A DNA stretch of 27,795 bases from Prevotella sp. UBA2444 (lineage in GTDB: Bacteria > Bacteroidota > Bacteroidia > Bacteroidales > Bacteroidaceae), in NCBI GenBank assembly GCA_002342665.1, contig DDQK01000036.1:29253-57047 (forward strand), given 5' to 3'. This document shows positions 9,201 to 17,911 of this stretch, piece after piece. Position numbers and translations under genes: made by a program. The first letter of the stretch is position 1, and the number at the start of each line of letters is the position of its first letter. The notes beneath the pieces are model-generated. The model was not told the DNA's origin. It did not search any database and was given only the letters and a program-made list of their open reading frames with translations.

Positions 9201-12200
9201 ATGGCTAAAGAAAAGAAATTTATCACCTGTGATGGTAACGAGGCTGCAGCTCATATCAGCTACATGTTCTCGGAGGTAGCCGCTATCTACCCCATCACCC
9301 CGAGCTCGCCTATGGCCGAGCACGTTGACGAGTGGGCCGCCCGTGGTCGTAAGAACCTCTGGGGCCAGACCGTAAGTGTGCAGGAGATGCAGTCTGAGGC
9401 TGGTGCTGCAGGTGCCGTTCACGGTTCGCTGCAGGCTGGTGCACTCACCACCACCTTCACCGCTTCGCAGGGTCTGCTGCTCATGATTCCTAACATGTAT
9501 AAGATTGCCGGTGAGCTGATTCCTTGCGTCTTCGACGTTTCAGCTCGTACGCTGGCCAGCCACTCTCTCTGTATCTTCGGCGACCACCAGGACGTGATGG
9601 CTTGCCGTCAGACGGGCTTCGCCATGCTCTGCGAGGGCTCCGTACAGGAGGTGATGGACATGACTGCCGCTGCCCACCTGGCATCGCTCGAGACCTGCGT
9701 GCCGTTCGTCAACTTCTTCGACGGTTTCCGCACCTCTCACGAGTATCATAAGATTGAGCTGCTTGAGAACGATGACATCCGTCCGCTGGTCAACGAGGAG
9801 TACATCAAGCGCTTCCGCGACCGTGCTATGTCGCCTGAGCGTCCTATCACTCGCGGTACCGCTGAGAACCCCGAGACATTCTTCACACACCGTGAGGCCT
9901 GCAACCCCTACTACGACTCAGTACCCGAAGTGGTTGAGAAGTATCTGGGCGAGCTCTCTAAGATCACCGGTCGTGAGTATCACCTGTTCTCATACTACGG
10001 AGCCGAGGATGCAGATCGCATGATCATCCTCATGGGTTCTGCTACCGATGCCGCCCGCGAGGCTATCGACTACCTGAACGCCAACGGCCAGAAGGTGGGT
10101 ATGATCTCGGTTCACCTCTATCGTCCGTTCAGCGTGAAGCACCTGCTGGCTGCTGTTCCCAAGACGGTCAAGAAGATTGCCGTCCTCGACCGCACCAAGG
10201 AGCCCGGTGCCAACGGCGAGCCTCTGTACCTCGACGTAAAGGATGCCTTCTACGATGTAGAGAATCGTCCCCTCATCGTCGGCGGCCGCTACGGTCTCGG
10301 TTCTCACGACACCACTCCCGCTCAGATCATCAGCGTGTTCAACAACCTCGCTATGCCCGAGCCCAAGAACCACTTCACCATTGGTATCGTAGACGACGTC
10401 ACCTTCACCTCTCTGCCTGAGGTTGAGGAGATCGCTCTCGGTGGTAAGGGTATGTTCCAGGCTAAGTTCTATGGTCTGGGTGCTGATGGTACCGTGGGTG
10501 CCAACAAGAACTCCGTGAAGATCATCGGCGACAACACCGACAAGTACTGCCAGGCTTACTTCTCTTACGACTCGAAGAAGTCGGGTGGTTTCACCTGCTC
10601 TCACCTGCGTTTCGGCGATACGCCCATCCGCTCTACATACCTGGTGACCACACCTAACTTCGTGGCTTGCCACGTTCAGGCTTACCTCCACATGTACGAC
10701 GTGACCCGTGGTCTGCAGAAGAACGGTCAGTTCCTGCTCAACACCATCTTCGACGCCGACGAGCTGGAGAAGTTTATGCCTAACAAGGTGAAGAAGTACT
10801 TCGCACAGAACAATATCACCGTATATACCATCAACGCTACCAAGATTGCACAGGAGATTGGTCTGGGCAACCGCACCAACACCATCCTGCAGTCGGCCTT
10901 CTTCCGCATCACCGGCGTGATTCCCGTGGAGCTCGCCGTGGAGAAGATGAAGGCTGCTGCCCTGAAGTCTTACGGAGCCAAGGGTCAGGACGTGGTTGAC
11001 AAGAACTACGCCGCCATCGACCGTGGTGGTGAGTACCAGCAGCTGACCGTGAAGCCCGAGTGGGCTAACCTGCCCGATGACGAGCCGAAGGCTGACAATG
11101 CTCCCGCATTCGTCAAGGAGCTCGTTCGTCCTATCAACGCTCAGGCCGGCGACCTGCTGCCCGTCAGCGCATTCACCAAGTTCGGCACTCAGGACGGTTC
11201 TTGGGAGGTTGGTACTGCCGCCTACGAGAAGCGCGGTGTGGAGGCCTTCGTGCCCCTCTGGAACAAGGAGAACTGTATCCAGTGTAACCAGTGTGCTTAC
11301 ATCTGTCCTCACGCTGCCATCCGTCCGTTCGTACTCACCGACGACGAGCTGGCTCAGTTCGACGGTCTGGAGACTCTCGAGATGAAGGCTCCCGCCGCCA
11401 TGAAGGGCATGCACTTCGTCATCGAGCCTTCAGTACTCGACTGTCTGGGTTGCGGCAACTGCGCCGACATCTGCCCGGGCAACCCGAAGCTGGGCAAGGC
11501 CCTGACGATGGTTCCGTTCAACCCCGATGCAGCCGATATGAAGAAGATGGCTGCCGACTGGGACAAACTGGTTAAAGTTCCTTCTAAGCAGAACCTCGTT
11601 GACATCAAGAGCAACGTGAAGAACTCTCAGTTCGCTCAGCCGCTGTTCGAGTTCTCTGGTGCCTGCTCTGGTTGCGGTGAGACTCCGTACGTGAAGCTGA
11701 TCAGCCAGCTCTTCGGTGACCGTCAGATGGTTGCCAACGCTACTGGTTGCTCGTCTATCTACTCTGCCTCTATCCCCTCTACGCCTTACACCAAGAACGA
11801 GAAGGGTCAGGGTCCATGCTTCAACAACTCTCTGTTCGAGGACTTCTGCGAGTTCGGTCTCGGTATGGCTCTCGGTAACAAGAAGATGAAGGAGCGCGTG
11901 GCCAAGCTGCTCTGCGAGGCTTGCGAGGCTCCCCAGGCTACCGACGAGTACAAGGCTCTGGCCAAGGAGTGGATTGAGAACAAGGACGATGCCGACAAGA
12001 CCAAGGAGATTGCTCCGAAGCTGCGTGCTGCCATCCGTGCCGCTGCTGCTGCCGGCTGCCCCGTCAACCAGGAACTGCAGACGCTGGATCACTATCTGGT
12101 GAAGCGCTCACAGTGGATCATCGGTGGCGACGGTGCTTCTTACGACATCGGTTACGGCGGTCTCGACCACGTGATTGCCAGCGGTGAGGACGTGAACATC

Positions 12201-12776
12201 CTCGTGCTCGATACTGAGGTGTACTCTAACACCGGTGGTCAGGCCTCTAAGGCTACGCCGCTCGGCGCTATCGCTCAGTTCGCTGCTCAGGGTAAGCGCA
12301 TCCGCAAGAAGGACCTCGGAATGATTGCCACCACTTACGGCTACGTCTATGTCGCTCAGATTGCTATGGGTGCTGACCACGCTCAGACCCTGAAGGCCAT
12401 CCGCGAGGCCGAGGCTTGGCACGGACCTTCCATCGTCATCGCCTACGCTCCCTGTATCAACCACGGCTTGAAGGCCAAGGGCGGTATGGGCAAGAGCCAG
12501 GCCGAGGAGAAGAAGGCTGTCGAGTGCGGCTACTGGCACCTGTGGCGCTACAATCCCGCTCTGGCCGAGGAAGGCAAGAATCCGTTCAGCCTCGACTCTA
12601 AGGAGCCGAACTGGGCTAACTTCCACGACTTCCTGATGGGCGAGGTTCGCTACCTGTCAGTGAAGAAGGCTTATCCCAACGAGGCCGAGGAGCTCTTCGC
12701 CGAGGCCCAGAAGATGGCCCAGCTGCGCTACAAGACCTACGTCCGCAAGACGCAGGAAGACTGGAGTCAGGACTAA
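9201..12776 (+). CDS. nifJ: Pyruvate:ferredoxin (flavodoxin) oxidoreductase
   Basis: The enzyme oxidises pyruvate and CoA to acetyl-CoA and CO2, reducing ferredoxin or flavodoxin; it is central to anaerobic energy metabolism. At 1191 residues it has the full length of one-chain enzymes. The N-terminal pyruvate-binding region includes YPITPSSPMAE. Two [4Fe-4S] clusters are held by C692-x2-C695-x2-C698-x3-C702 and C748-x2-C751-x2-C754-x3-C758. A third set begins with CSGCGETPY, and the thiamine-diphosphate site is GDGASYDIG from 976, followed by YSNTGGQ. Codon use is strongly biased (CGT, CTG, GCT, TCT) compared with neighbouring genes, as expected of a highly expressed gene. In the 44-base upstream gap the best -7-like sequence is TAGGTTTA (9168-9175), without a clear -33 partner. 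It is followed by a strong terminator, so it is probably monocistronic. Confidence 0.98.
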   Translation: MAKEKKFITCDGNEAAAHISYMFSEVAAIYPITPSSPMAEHVDEWAARGRKNLWGQTVSVQEMQSEAGAAGAVHGSLQAGALTTTFTASQGLLLMIPNMYKIAGELIPCVFDVSARTLASHSLCIFGDHQDVMACRQTGFAMLCEGSVQEVMDMTAAAHLASLETCVPFVNFFDGFRTSHEYHKIELLENDDIRPLVNEEYIKRFRDRAMSPERPITRGTAENPETFFTHREACNPYYDSVPEVVEKYLGELSKITGREYHLFSYYGAEDADRMIILMGSATDAAREAIDYLNANGQKVGMISVHLYRPFSVKHLLAAVPKTVKKIAVLDRTKEPGANGEPLYLDVKDAFYDVENRPLIVGGRYGLGSHDTTPAQIISVFNNLAMPEPKNHFTIGIVDDVTFTSLPEVEEIALGGKGMFQAKFYGLGADGTVGANKNSVKIIGDNTDKYCQAYFSYDSKKSGGFTCSHLRFGDTPIRSTYLVTTPNFVACHVQAYLHMYDVTRGLQKNGQFLLNTIFDADELEKFMPNKVKKYFAQNNITVYTINATKIAQEIGLGNRTNTILQSAFFRITGVIPVELAVEKMKAAALKSYGAKGQDVVDKNYAAIDRGGEYQQLTVKPEWANLPDDEPKADNAPAFVKELVRPINAQAGDLLPVSAFTKFGTQDGSWEVGTAAYEKRGVEAFVPLWNKENCIQCNQCAYICPHAAIRPFVLTDDELAQFDGLETLEMKAPAAMKGMHFVIEPSVLDCLGCGNCADICPGNPKLGKALTMVPFNPDAADMKKMAADWDKLVKVPSKQNLVDIKSNVKNSQFAQPLFEFSGACSGCGETPYVKLISQLFGDRQMVANATGCSSIYSASIPSTPYTKNEKGQGPCFNNSLFEDFCEFGLGMALGNKKMKERVAKLLCEACEAPQATDEYKALAKEWIENKDDADKTKEIAPKLRAAIRAAAAAGCPVNQELQTLDHYLVKRSQWIIGGDGASYDIGYGGLDHVIASGEDVNILVLDTEVYSNTGGQASKATPLGAIAQFAAQGKRIRKKDLGMIATTYGYVYVAQIAMGADHAQTLKAIREAEAWHGPSIVIAYAPCINHGLKAKGGMGKSQAEEKKAVECGYWHLWRYNPALAEEGKNPFSLDSKEPNWANFHDFLMGEVRYLSVKKAYPNEAEELFAEAQKMAQLRYKTYVRKTQEDWSQD

Positions 12777-12787
12777 TCCCCTATCCT

Positions 12788-12823
12788 ATCTATAGCAAAG
12801 GAGCATCCGAATGTCGGATGCTC
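12788..12823 (+). repeat. Terminator-associated direct repeat, copy 1
   Basis: A 36-base stretch that includes most of the terminator and the preceding ATCTATAGC recurs at 14058-14093 with one substitution. The pair brackets the GH3 gene. Confidence 0.85.
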
Positions 12824-12827
12824 CTTT
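12797..12827 (+). terminator. Strong intrinsic terminator after nifJ
   Basis: A perfect 14-bp stem (AAAGGAGCATCCGA with its complement) closes on a 3-base ATG loop, 20 bases after the nifJ stop. With A and T runs on both sides it could act in both directions. A nearly identical copy follows the next gene. Confidence 0.9.
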
Positions 12828-12871
12828 AATATTCATAAGCTCTCTATCTCCAAAAGATACCCATTAAGTAT

Positions 12872-14038
12872 ATGAAAAAGAAAACATTGCTGATGCTAGC
12901 CGCCATCCTTACCTGCGGTTTTGCTTTAACTTCATGTACCAACGATGACAACACCGTTCCCGAGTCAGGCGACGAGGTGGAAGCGCAGTTGCAGCAGATG
13001 ACGCTCCGCGAAAAAGTCGGGCAGATGATCTTTGCCCGCTTGGAATCGCTCGATAAAAGCATCCATTGGACCAAGTATGCCGACTTGCAAGAGAACCCGA
13101 TGACCAAGTTGACCAGCAACATCCGCGACATCAACAAAGACTACCCCGTGGGCGGTATCATTCTCTATGCATGGAACATCCAGGACGAACCCCAACTGGC
13201 CAGCCTCATATCCGATATCCGGTCGCTCAATGGCCAGCCCCTACTCTGCATCGACGAAGAGGGCGGTCGCATTGCCCGTATTGCCAACAACCCCAACTTC
13301 AACGTAGAGGTGGTAGGCCCGATGAGTGAAATCGGCAAGACCGGTGACCCTAAGAATGCCTATCACGCAGGCAATGTCATCGGCAAATACCTGACGAAAT
13401 ACGGTTTCGACATCAACTTCGCCCCCGTAGCCGACGTGAACACCAACCCCGATAACATCATCATCGGCAACCGTGCGTTCTCCGACGATCCGCAGGTGGC
13501 CGCCCCGATGGTGGTCAACTACCTGCAAGGACTGAAAGATGCCGGCATCACGGGGTGCGTCAAGCACTTCCCCGGTCATGGCGACGTGAAGACCGACACC
13601 CATTTTGGATATGCCAGCACGCAGAAGACATGGGACGAGATGCTGGGATGCGAGATGGTCACCTTCAAGGCAGGCATACAGTGGGGCTGCCAACTCATCA
13701 TGACCGCCCATATCGGCACCCCCAGCATCACCGGCAACGATGTGCCCGCCACGATGTCGTCCGTCATCCTGGAGGACAAGCTGCGCCACGAATTAGGCTA
13801 TCAGAACATCATCATCGCCGACGGCATGGATATGGGAGCCATTACCCAGCAGTACACCAGCGGCCAGGCCGCCGTGGGCTGCATCCAGGCTGGCGTCGAT
13901 ATCGTGCTGTGTCCCAAGAACTTCGTGGAGGCTTTCGATGCCGTTGTCAAGGCCGTGGCAGACGGCACCATTACCGAGGAGCGCATCAACCAGAGCGTGC
14001 GCCGCATCCTGAAACTGAAGAAGCAAATCAGGCGCTGA
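12872..14038 (+). CDS. GH3-family beta-N-acetylhexosaminidase-like lipoprotein (NagZ-like)
   Basis: The 388-residue protein has a lipoprotein signal with lipobox LTSC (lipidated Cys22), so it should be anchored in a membrane facing the periplasm or cell surface. The rest is a single GH3 TIM-barrel domain. It shows DEEGGRIARI, then KHFPGHGD (231-238) followed by DTH (242-244), the loop with the general acid/base His-Asp pair in NagZ-type enzymes. D317 in IIADGMDMG fits the catalytic nucleophile. The short length, without the C-terminal GH3 domain, favours N-acetylglucosaminidase over beta-glucosidase activity, so substrates are probably peptidoglycan fragments or host GlcNAc glycans. It is flanked on both sides by near-identical terminators, making it a self-contained unit. 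No clear promoter is seen in the 95-base gap upstream. Confidence 0.92.
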   Translation: MKKKTLLMLAAILTCGFALTSCTNDDNTVPESGDEVEAQLQQMTLREKVGQMIFARLESLDKSIHWTKYADLQENPMTKLTSNIRDINKDYPVGGIILYAWNIQDEPQLASLISDIRSLNGQPLLCIDEEGGRIARIANNPNFNVEVVGPMSEIGKTGDPKNAYHAGNVIGKYLTKYGFDINFAPVADVNTNPDNIIIGNRAFSDDPQVAAPMVVNYLQGLKDAGITGCVKHFPGHGDVKTDTHFGYASTQKTWDEMLGCEMVTFKAGIQWGCQLIMTAHIGTPSITGNDVPATMSSVILEDKLRHELGYQNIIIADGMDMGAITQQYTSGQAAVGCIQAGVDIVLCPKNFVEAFDAVVKAVADGTITEERINQSVRRILKLKKQIRR

Positions 14039-14057
14039 CCCCACGGGGCCCTACCCG

Positions 14058-14093
14058 ATCTATAGCAAAGGAGCATCCGAATGTCGGGTGCTC
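14058..14093 (+). repeat. Terminator-associated direct repeat, copy 2
   Basis: This matches 12788-12823 except for one A-to-G change, which turns a T-A pair in the hairpin into a T-G pair. Confidence 0.85.
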
Positions 14094-14101
14094 TCTTTTC
14101 T
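14068..14101 (+). terminator. Intrinsic terminator after the GH3 gene
   Basis: The stem GAGCATCCGA/TCGGGTGCTC has a 3-base ATG loop and ends in a CTCTTTTCTT tail. The one changed base still pairs as G-U in plus-strand RNA but would be an A-C mismatch in minus-strand RNA, so selection seems to act on the plus-strand transcript. Confidence 0.85.
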
Positions 14102-14131
14102 TCAGAGGAGTACATATAAGAGCCTAATCTT

Positions 14132-15445
14132 TCATGCAAGGTTGCAAGATTGCAAGGTTTGGGTCTTTGCCCAGCTGTTCTTGTCTTTCTTTTCGATCCA
14201 GCCCTCTGCCTTCCAGCGGCTGATGATGGAGTAGAGCGTGCCGTCGGCACACTCGTTGCCCTTCTGCCGCCGGAGGTCGTCGATGGTGAACGTCTGAGGC
14301 AGTTGCTGAAGCACGTTCTGGTTGACCGTAGCCGCAGGCATCTTGTCTCTGACGCGCTCATTCTGAAGCTTCAGCAGCGGCCCGAACAGCCGGCACTGGT
14401 TCTGGAGCGTATACTCGGCCATCGTCAGGGCGAACTCCACACAGGCCTTCGACTCCTTCCCCACCAGCAGCATGAATATCACCCCGCAGCGATAGCCTAT
14501 CACGGCAGCCCTGCGGCGGTAGATGTCCTTGATGTGGTCCATGCTCTGCACGGCCTCCAGGCGCTTCTGCTCCTGCCAGTCGTCGATGGCCTTGTTCAGG
14601 CGCGGCGTAGCCTTGAAGCCACTGGCCGAGCGCAGCCTCTGGATGCCCTCATCGATGGCTTTCAGGTCGGCCTCGGTCAGCTTCTTGAACTTGGGCATCT
14701 TCCTGAAAGAGTTGTCGGGCATCTCGGCCACCATACACCTCGACGAGAGGCCGTTTGAGGCGTTCTCATTGCCAAACATCTTGAGAAACGAGCAAGTCTG
14801 GCCGCAGATTGTCCACGAATAGAAAGCCTTGACATTGCCCGACTGTGAGTTGAGTGACATGAAGTCCTGCCCGAAGAGGCTTCCGTCCCACGATTTTCTG
14901 TAGACATCGTATTTCGCCGACCAGCTGCCGGCCCCGTTGGTCTTCAACAGTGTATCGGCCTCCGATTCAATGCTGAACAGGCTGTGCCCCTGGGCATTGA
15001 TCTGTCTGCGCAGCAGCTTGGCCAGCGAGATGGTGATGGGCACCACCCGCACGCACCCCTTCGGGTCGTCCTGTCCCCGCTCGTTGGCCTTGCGGTTGCG
15101 GTTCTTCTCTGCGGCAGCGTCCTCTTCGGCTCTCACCAGGGCATCCTCTGCGCGCAGCGGGGCGATCCACAGTTCCACCGTGTCTTCGATGACGCTCTTG
15201 TTGTCGGCCTGCTCCCCCTTGACGAAGGCAAACAGGTCCATGTGGTATTCCTTGCCGCTGCAGTACTCATAGGTCACTCCGTCGGCCAGTGCGGCCTGGG
15301 CAGGCATCAAACCTGTCAGTATCGGCATATAGAAGTCCTCGGGATAGGGCTTCAGCGTAGCCTTCAGGGCGGGAGGCAGCTGACGGTAGTTCACCATGAC
15401 GCTGCCTGGTGCCTTGAGGGCACTCTCTTGATAGTCTGTAGTCAT
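14132..15445 (-). CDS. DUF3987-like primase-associated protein without Walker A
   Basis: This is a 437-residue protein of the short DUF3987 type found next to BT4734-family genes in Bacteroidota. Recognisable parts are the GHSLFSIESEADTLL block (about residues 155-170), the WSAKYDVYRKSWDG block, and a C-terminal winged helix (about 385-425) with FTIDDLRRQKG. There is no P-loop, so it is probably not a helicase by itself. Its start directly abuts the stop of the primase-like gene, so the two are coupled. The last nine codons lie in a dispersed CTTGCAA-type repeat, so the native C-terminus may have been replaced or extended by it. The role is unknown; a replication or recombination accessory role is inferred from the partner. 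Confidence 0.7.
   Translation of the reverse strand: MTTDYQESALKAPGSVMVNYRQLPPALKATLKPYPEDFYMPILTGLMPAQAALADGVTYEYCSGKEYHMDLFAFVKGEQADNKSVIEDTVELWIAPLRAEDALVRAEEDAAAEKNRNRKANERGQDDPKGCVRVVPITISLAKLLRRQINAQGHSLFSIESEADTLLKTNGAGSWSAKYDVYRKSWDGSLFGQDFMSLNSQSGNVKAFYSWTICGQTCSFLKMFGNENASNGLSSRCMVAEMPDNSFRKMPKFKKLTEADLKAIDEGIQRLRSASGFKATPRLNKAIDDWQEQKRLEAVQSMDHIKDIYRRRAAVIGYRCGVIFMLLVGKESKACVEFALTMAEYTLQNQCRLFGPLLKLQNERVRDKMPAATVNQNVLQQLPQTFTIDDLRRQKGNECADGTLYSIISRWKAEGWIEKKDKNSWAKTQTLQSCNLA
14143..14159. repeat. CTTGCAA-type repeat, left copy
   Basis: TGCAAGATTGCAAGGTT occurs here and again, in the same orientation, at 27750-27766. It encodes part of the last nine codons of the DUF3987-like gene on the minus strand. 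A related inverted copy is at 27559-27596. Confidence 0.7.
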
Positions 15446-16447
15446 TTAGAAAGAATATATCGAATCAGGTTTGAAATCTCGGGCTATCTGGCTCAGGTCT
15501 ACCCCCGCCTGCCTGGCCATGCTGTAGAAGGTGGCGATAGTCGTACGCCCGTCGTTCTGGCTCAGGCACTGCTGCCACTTCCGCTCGCAGTCGGACTCAC
15601 GATACTTCTGGCTCTGGCTGCACAACCGGTGATACAGCTCGCGCCCGTCGCTGCCCAGGCCGTTAGCCAGAGCGAAGCCCAGCTTCAGATAGTCGCCATA
15701 GTCGTCGGCTATGTTGGCCCCGCGTCGCAGCAGCTCGCGGGTGACGGCCCTGGCCTTGGCCAGCTCCTCCATCGGGTGGAGGGGCTGGCTGGTTCTGGGG
15801 GCGGTACTCACCCTGACGGACTGCTTCCCGGCATCGGCTTGTCTGCTGGCCCACTCTGTAGGGGTGAAAGGCAGCGTAGCTTCGCCGCCTTCCGGGTTGA
15901 CATAAGCCTCGGGGTCATAGCAGAGGAAGCAGGCGCGAGAGAGATTCTGGCACTGCCGATCCACCATCTTCTCCGTCAGACAGTCGTAGCTGGCTAGCAG
16001 ATAGTTTCTCACGGCATGAAACCACGAGCGGTGGTCTGCCAGCGAGAGGTCGATGAGGATAAACCACTTCAGGCCGTTGCCGCTGGGAGAGCGAAAGACC
16101 ATCAGCGTCACGAAGTGCCCGTCGGCAGTCAGTCGGTGCTTCAGGCCGTCCACGTCGTCCACTCCGTCGAGGTCGATGCAGAGCACCCGAGAGTGCCTGA
16201 CCAGCGAGGCATCGTTGCAGTAGGTGAAGACACCTGCCGAGGTGATGTATGGCAGCGAACGGCCCTTGTAGCCCCGAGCCTCCGCCTTGTCAGCGATGGA
16301 GCGCAGCGTCAGCGTCTCAGACTTCAGAGCCTCACTCGTCACGATGGCCCCCACCTGCTCCAGAGTGACCGTCCGCAGCGGCACCTTATTGGTGATGGGC
16401 GGCAGGAAGTACGACATCTCGAATCCGTTATTCTCCATAGTCACCAC
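15446..16447 (-). CDS. BT4734/VirE_N-family primase-like protein
   Basis: This 333-residue protein has the BT4734-like (VirE N-terminal) domain at about residues 70-210. The core motifs are CIDLDGVDD (the D-x-D-like strand), SPSGNGLKWF, and NLSRACFLCYDPEAYVNP. This fold is related to archaeo-eukaryotic primases, but the usual catalytic His after SPSG-x-GL is Lys here. Activity as a primase is therefore doubtful. The C-terminal part (about 235-325) looks like a PriCT-type helical domain. The start overlaps the end of the 138-aa gene by 20 bases; an internal Met at codon 4 is an alternative start. Confidence 0.78.
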   Translation of the reverse strand: MVTMENNGFEMSYFLPPITNKVPLRTVTLEQVGAIVTSEALKSETLTLRSIADKAEARGYKGRSLPYITSAGVFTYCNDASLVRHSRVLCIDLDGVDDVDGLKHRLTADGHFVTLMVFRSPSGNGLKWFILIDLSLADHRSWFHAVRNYLLASYDCLTEKMVDRQCQNLSRACFLCYDPEAYVNPEGGEATLPFTPTEWASRQADAGKQSVRVSTAPRTSQPLHPMEELAKARAVTRELLRRGANIADDYGDYLKLGFALANGLGSDGRELYHRLCSQSQKYRESDCERKWQQCLSQNDGRTTIATFYSMARQAGVDLSQIARDFKPDSIYSF

Positions 16448-16844
16448 TGTTCAGTCGATTCAGTTCGTCACTCAGGATCTCGCGCATGCGCTCACGGCCC
16501 ATCAGGCTCGTCATCACCTCGATAGGCTCCGTGACGAAGGCCTTCTGCCAGTCGATGCCCTCGGCAGCAAACACCTTCAGCGTCAGCTGGAAGGCCTTGT
16601 CACGGGTGCCTGACAGCCGTCCGTGGGCTGCCTTGCGGATGAGCAGCGTGTTGTTGCGGATGCGCTTCCTGGCCGCCGTGAAGCACACCGTGCTGTCGCG
16701 CAGCAGCTGTAGCCGTCCGTTCACCTGGCAGGGGGTGGCTATCTCCAACCCGCGCTCGTCGGGCAGAAACTCAAACCACTTCAGGGCCTTGCCATCTTCG
16801 GCGGTCACCACTCCCGTACCACTCACATAAATACTCTTCTCCAT
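16428..16844 (-). CDS. Hypothetical protein of the primase cassette (138 aa)
   Basis: I do not recognise this 138-residue protein. It has no signal peptide, membrane segment or obvious motif. The first half looks rich in beta strands (YVSGTGVVTAEDG, KWFEFLPDE) and the rest is basic and helical (TAARKRIRNNTLLIRK, then GIDWQKAFVTEPIEVM). It lies 5 bases after a 42-codon gene and overlaps the primase-like gene, so it belongs to the same operon. HU-like DNA-binding proteins often occupy this place in similar cassettes, but I see no HU signature here. Confidence 0.65.
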   Translation of the reverse strand: MEKSIYVSGTGVVTAEDGKALKWFEFLPDERGLEIATPCQVNGRLQLLRDSTVCFTAARKRIRNNTLLIRKAAHGRLSGTRDKAFQLTLKVFAAEGIDWQKAFVTEPIEVMTSLMGRERMREILSDELNRLNSGDYGE

Positions 16845-16849
16845 AAGCC

Positions 16850-16978
16850 TTACACGAGGTCGATGATGTCAGTCTCCTTGTTCTTGTTCTCGTCTCTCTC
16901 GCGCTCCTTCTCGTCGATGAAAATCTTCAGCAACGACAGCAGCACACTCACAATCTTCTCAATAAAACTGTAACTCAT
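16850..16978 (-). CDS. Small peptide of the primase-lysozyme cassette (42 aa)
   Basis: This 42-codon reading frame starts MSYSFIEKIVSVLLSLLK and ends in a highly charged tail (DEKERERDENKNKETD). The N-terminal half is an amphipathic or membrane-seeking helix. The frame sits exactly between the lysozyme gene (27 bases) and the 138-aa gene (5 bases) on the same strand. Small hydrophobic proteins next to a cell-wall hydrolase are typical in such cassettes; with a lysozyme beside it, a holin-like or membrane-targeting role is possible but unproven. Confidence 0.6.
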   Translation of the reverse strand: MSYSFIEKIVSVLLSLLKIFIDEKERERDENKNKETDIIDLV

Positions 16979-17005
16979 AAATAAAACTCTTGTGTCGAAA
17001 AAAAA

Positions 17006-17467
17006 TCACTCAAAGAATCTCTCCGCCTCCCAGGCCCGCCGCCGTTCCAGACCTTTCAGCCGTTTCCCGTCGGCATAGACCCACCGCATAAACTCACGCA
17101 CGATGGACTCCCGGCTGTCGCCGTCGCGGATGCGCTTAAGCAGCGACGAGGTGGACAGTCGGAGCAAGCCCACGTTGAAGGCAAACGACACCAGCGCGTC
17201 GAACTGCCCCTGCGTCTTGGCCACGCCCAGCGCCCGGACACCCTCCTCCACTGCCCTCAGGTCGCGCTGCAGCAAGTCCTCGGCCCAGTACTTCGAGATG
17301 CGGTCGCCCATCCTCACGTCGCGGCCTGTATGGCCATACCCGATGGTGGGCACGCCCGTCGCGTCGAGATAGGCCTCCAGGTGCAAGCCCTCCATCTCCT
17401 TCAGTTTCTCCACCAGAGAGGCACTCACCCTCATCTGGCTCTCAATCAGGATTACTTCAGCTTCCAT
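17006..17467 (-). CDS. Phage-type lysozyme (GH24 endolysin)
   Basis: This is a 153-residue muramidase of the T4 lysozyme family, cleaving the beta-1,4 bond of peptidoglycan. The catalytic triad is visible with T4 spacing: E26 in EMEGLHLEAY, D35 in YLDATG and T41 in PTIGYGHT. Further conserved parts are ALVSFAFNVG, the RIRDGD loop and the C-terminal GLERRRAWEAERFF block. There is no cleavable signal peptide, only a 15-20 residue extension with mild hydrophobicity, so export would need another factor. It sits in an operon with a 42-aa peptide and primase-like genes. No capsid, tail or integrase genes are nearby, so it is not part of a complete prophage. Confidence 0.92.
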   Translation of the reverse strand: MEAEVILIESQMRVSASLVEKLKEMEGLHLEAYLDATGVPTIGYGHTGRDVRMGDRISKYWAEDLLQRDLRAVEEGVRALGVAKTQGQFDALVSFAFNVGLLRLSTSSLLKRIRDGDSRESIVREFMRWVYADGKRLKGLERRRAWEAERFFE

Positions 17468-17482
17468 ATCCAGGCCTCCTCC

Positions 17483-17821
17483 TTAGTGATTACGGTTGCG
17501 CAGTTCCTCTTCGGTGACCCGATCATACATCTCCTCGTACATCCGCAGATTAGCCTCATAGAGGTCGTCGATCTCCACCTCGGCGCTCCTCGCCACGCTC
17601 TTCAGCGCCGCCAAGGCCCTCGCCATAGCTATGGCGCACATCCCGATGCCCGGCAGCCCGTCCTGCGTGAGCATCATCATCTCGATGAACACGCCTCCCA
17701 GCGTCTCGCCCCGCTCCAGCATCTCGCGAGACTCGCGCCTCAGCTGCTTCGAGTACTTACCCTTCTTACCACTCTCATTGCCAACCCTTGCGTTGGACTT
17801 CATTGTCTTGATTTTTGCCAT
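17483..17821 (-). CDS. Hypothetical protein, first gene of the cassette (112 aa)
   Basis: I do not recognise this 112-residue protein. A basic N-terminus (Lys, Arg and Ser rich, residues 1-35) is followed by a Met-rich helix (FIEMMMLTQDGLPGIGMCAIAMARAL, in two adjoining halves) and an acidic helical C-terminus. The basic head could bind nucleic acid. It is the promoter-proximal gene of the minus-strand cassette and ends 15 bases before the lysozyme gene. Confidence 0.65.
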   Translation of the reverse strand: MAKIKTMKSNARVGNESGKKGKYSKQLRRESREMLERGETLGGVFIEMMMLTQDGLPGIGMCAIAMARALAALKSVARSAEVEIDDLYEANLRMYEEMYDRVTEEELRNRNH

Positions 17822-17911
17822 AAAAATACAAAATTTAATTGTTTAAAATGTTTACTATGAACTCAGAGGCCTGGGCGTTTGTCGAGCCCCGTTCCAGACT
17901 GATTCCGGAAG

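Noticed and set aside
9990..11414. A 474-codon minus-strand frame inside nifJ
   Set aside because: It is antisense to a clearly recognisable enzyme and is open only because of the strong codon bias of nifJ.
14984..15997. A 337-codon plus-strand frame opposite the primase-like genes
   Set aside because: It spans the boundary of two real genes on the other strand, with leucine/histidine-rich shadow composition.
14132..17821. A complete prophage because of the lysozyme
   Set aside because: No integrase, terminase, portal, capsid or tail genes are found in the window.
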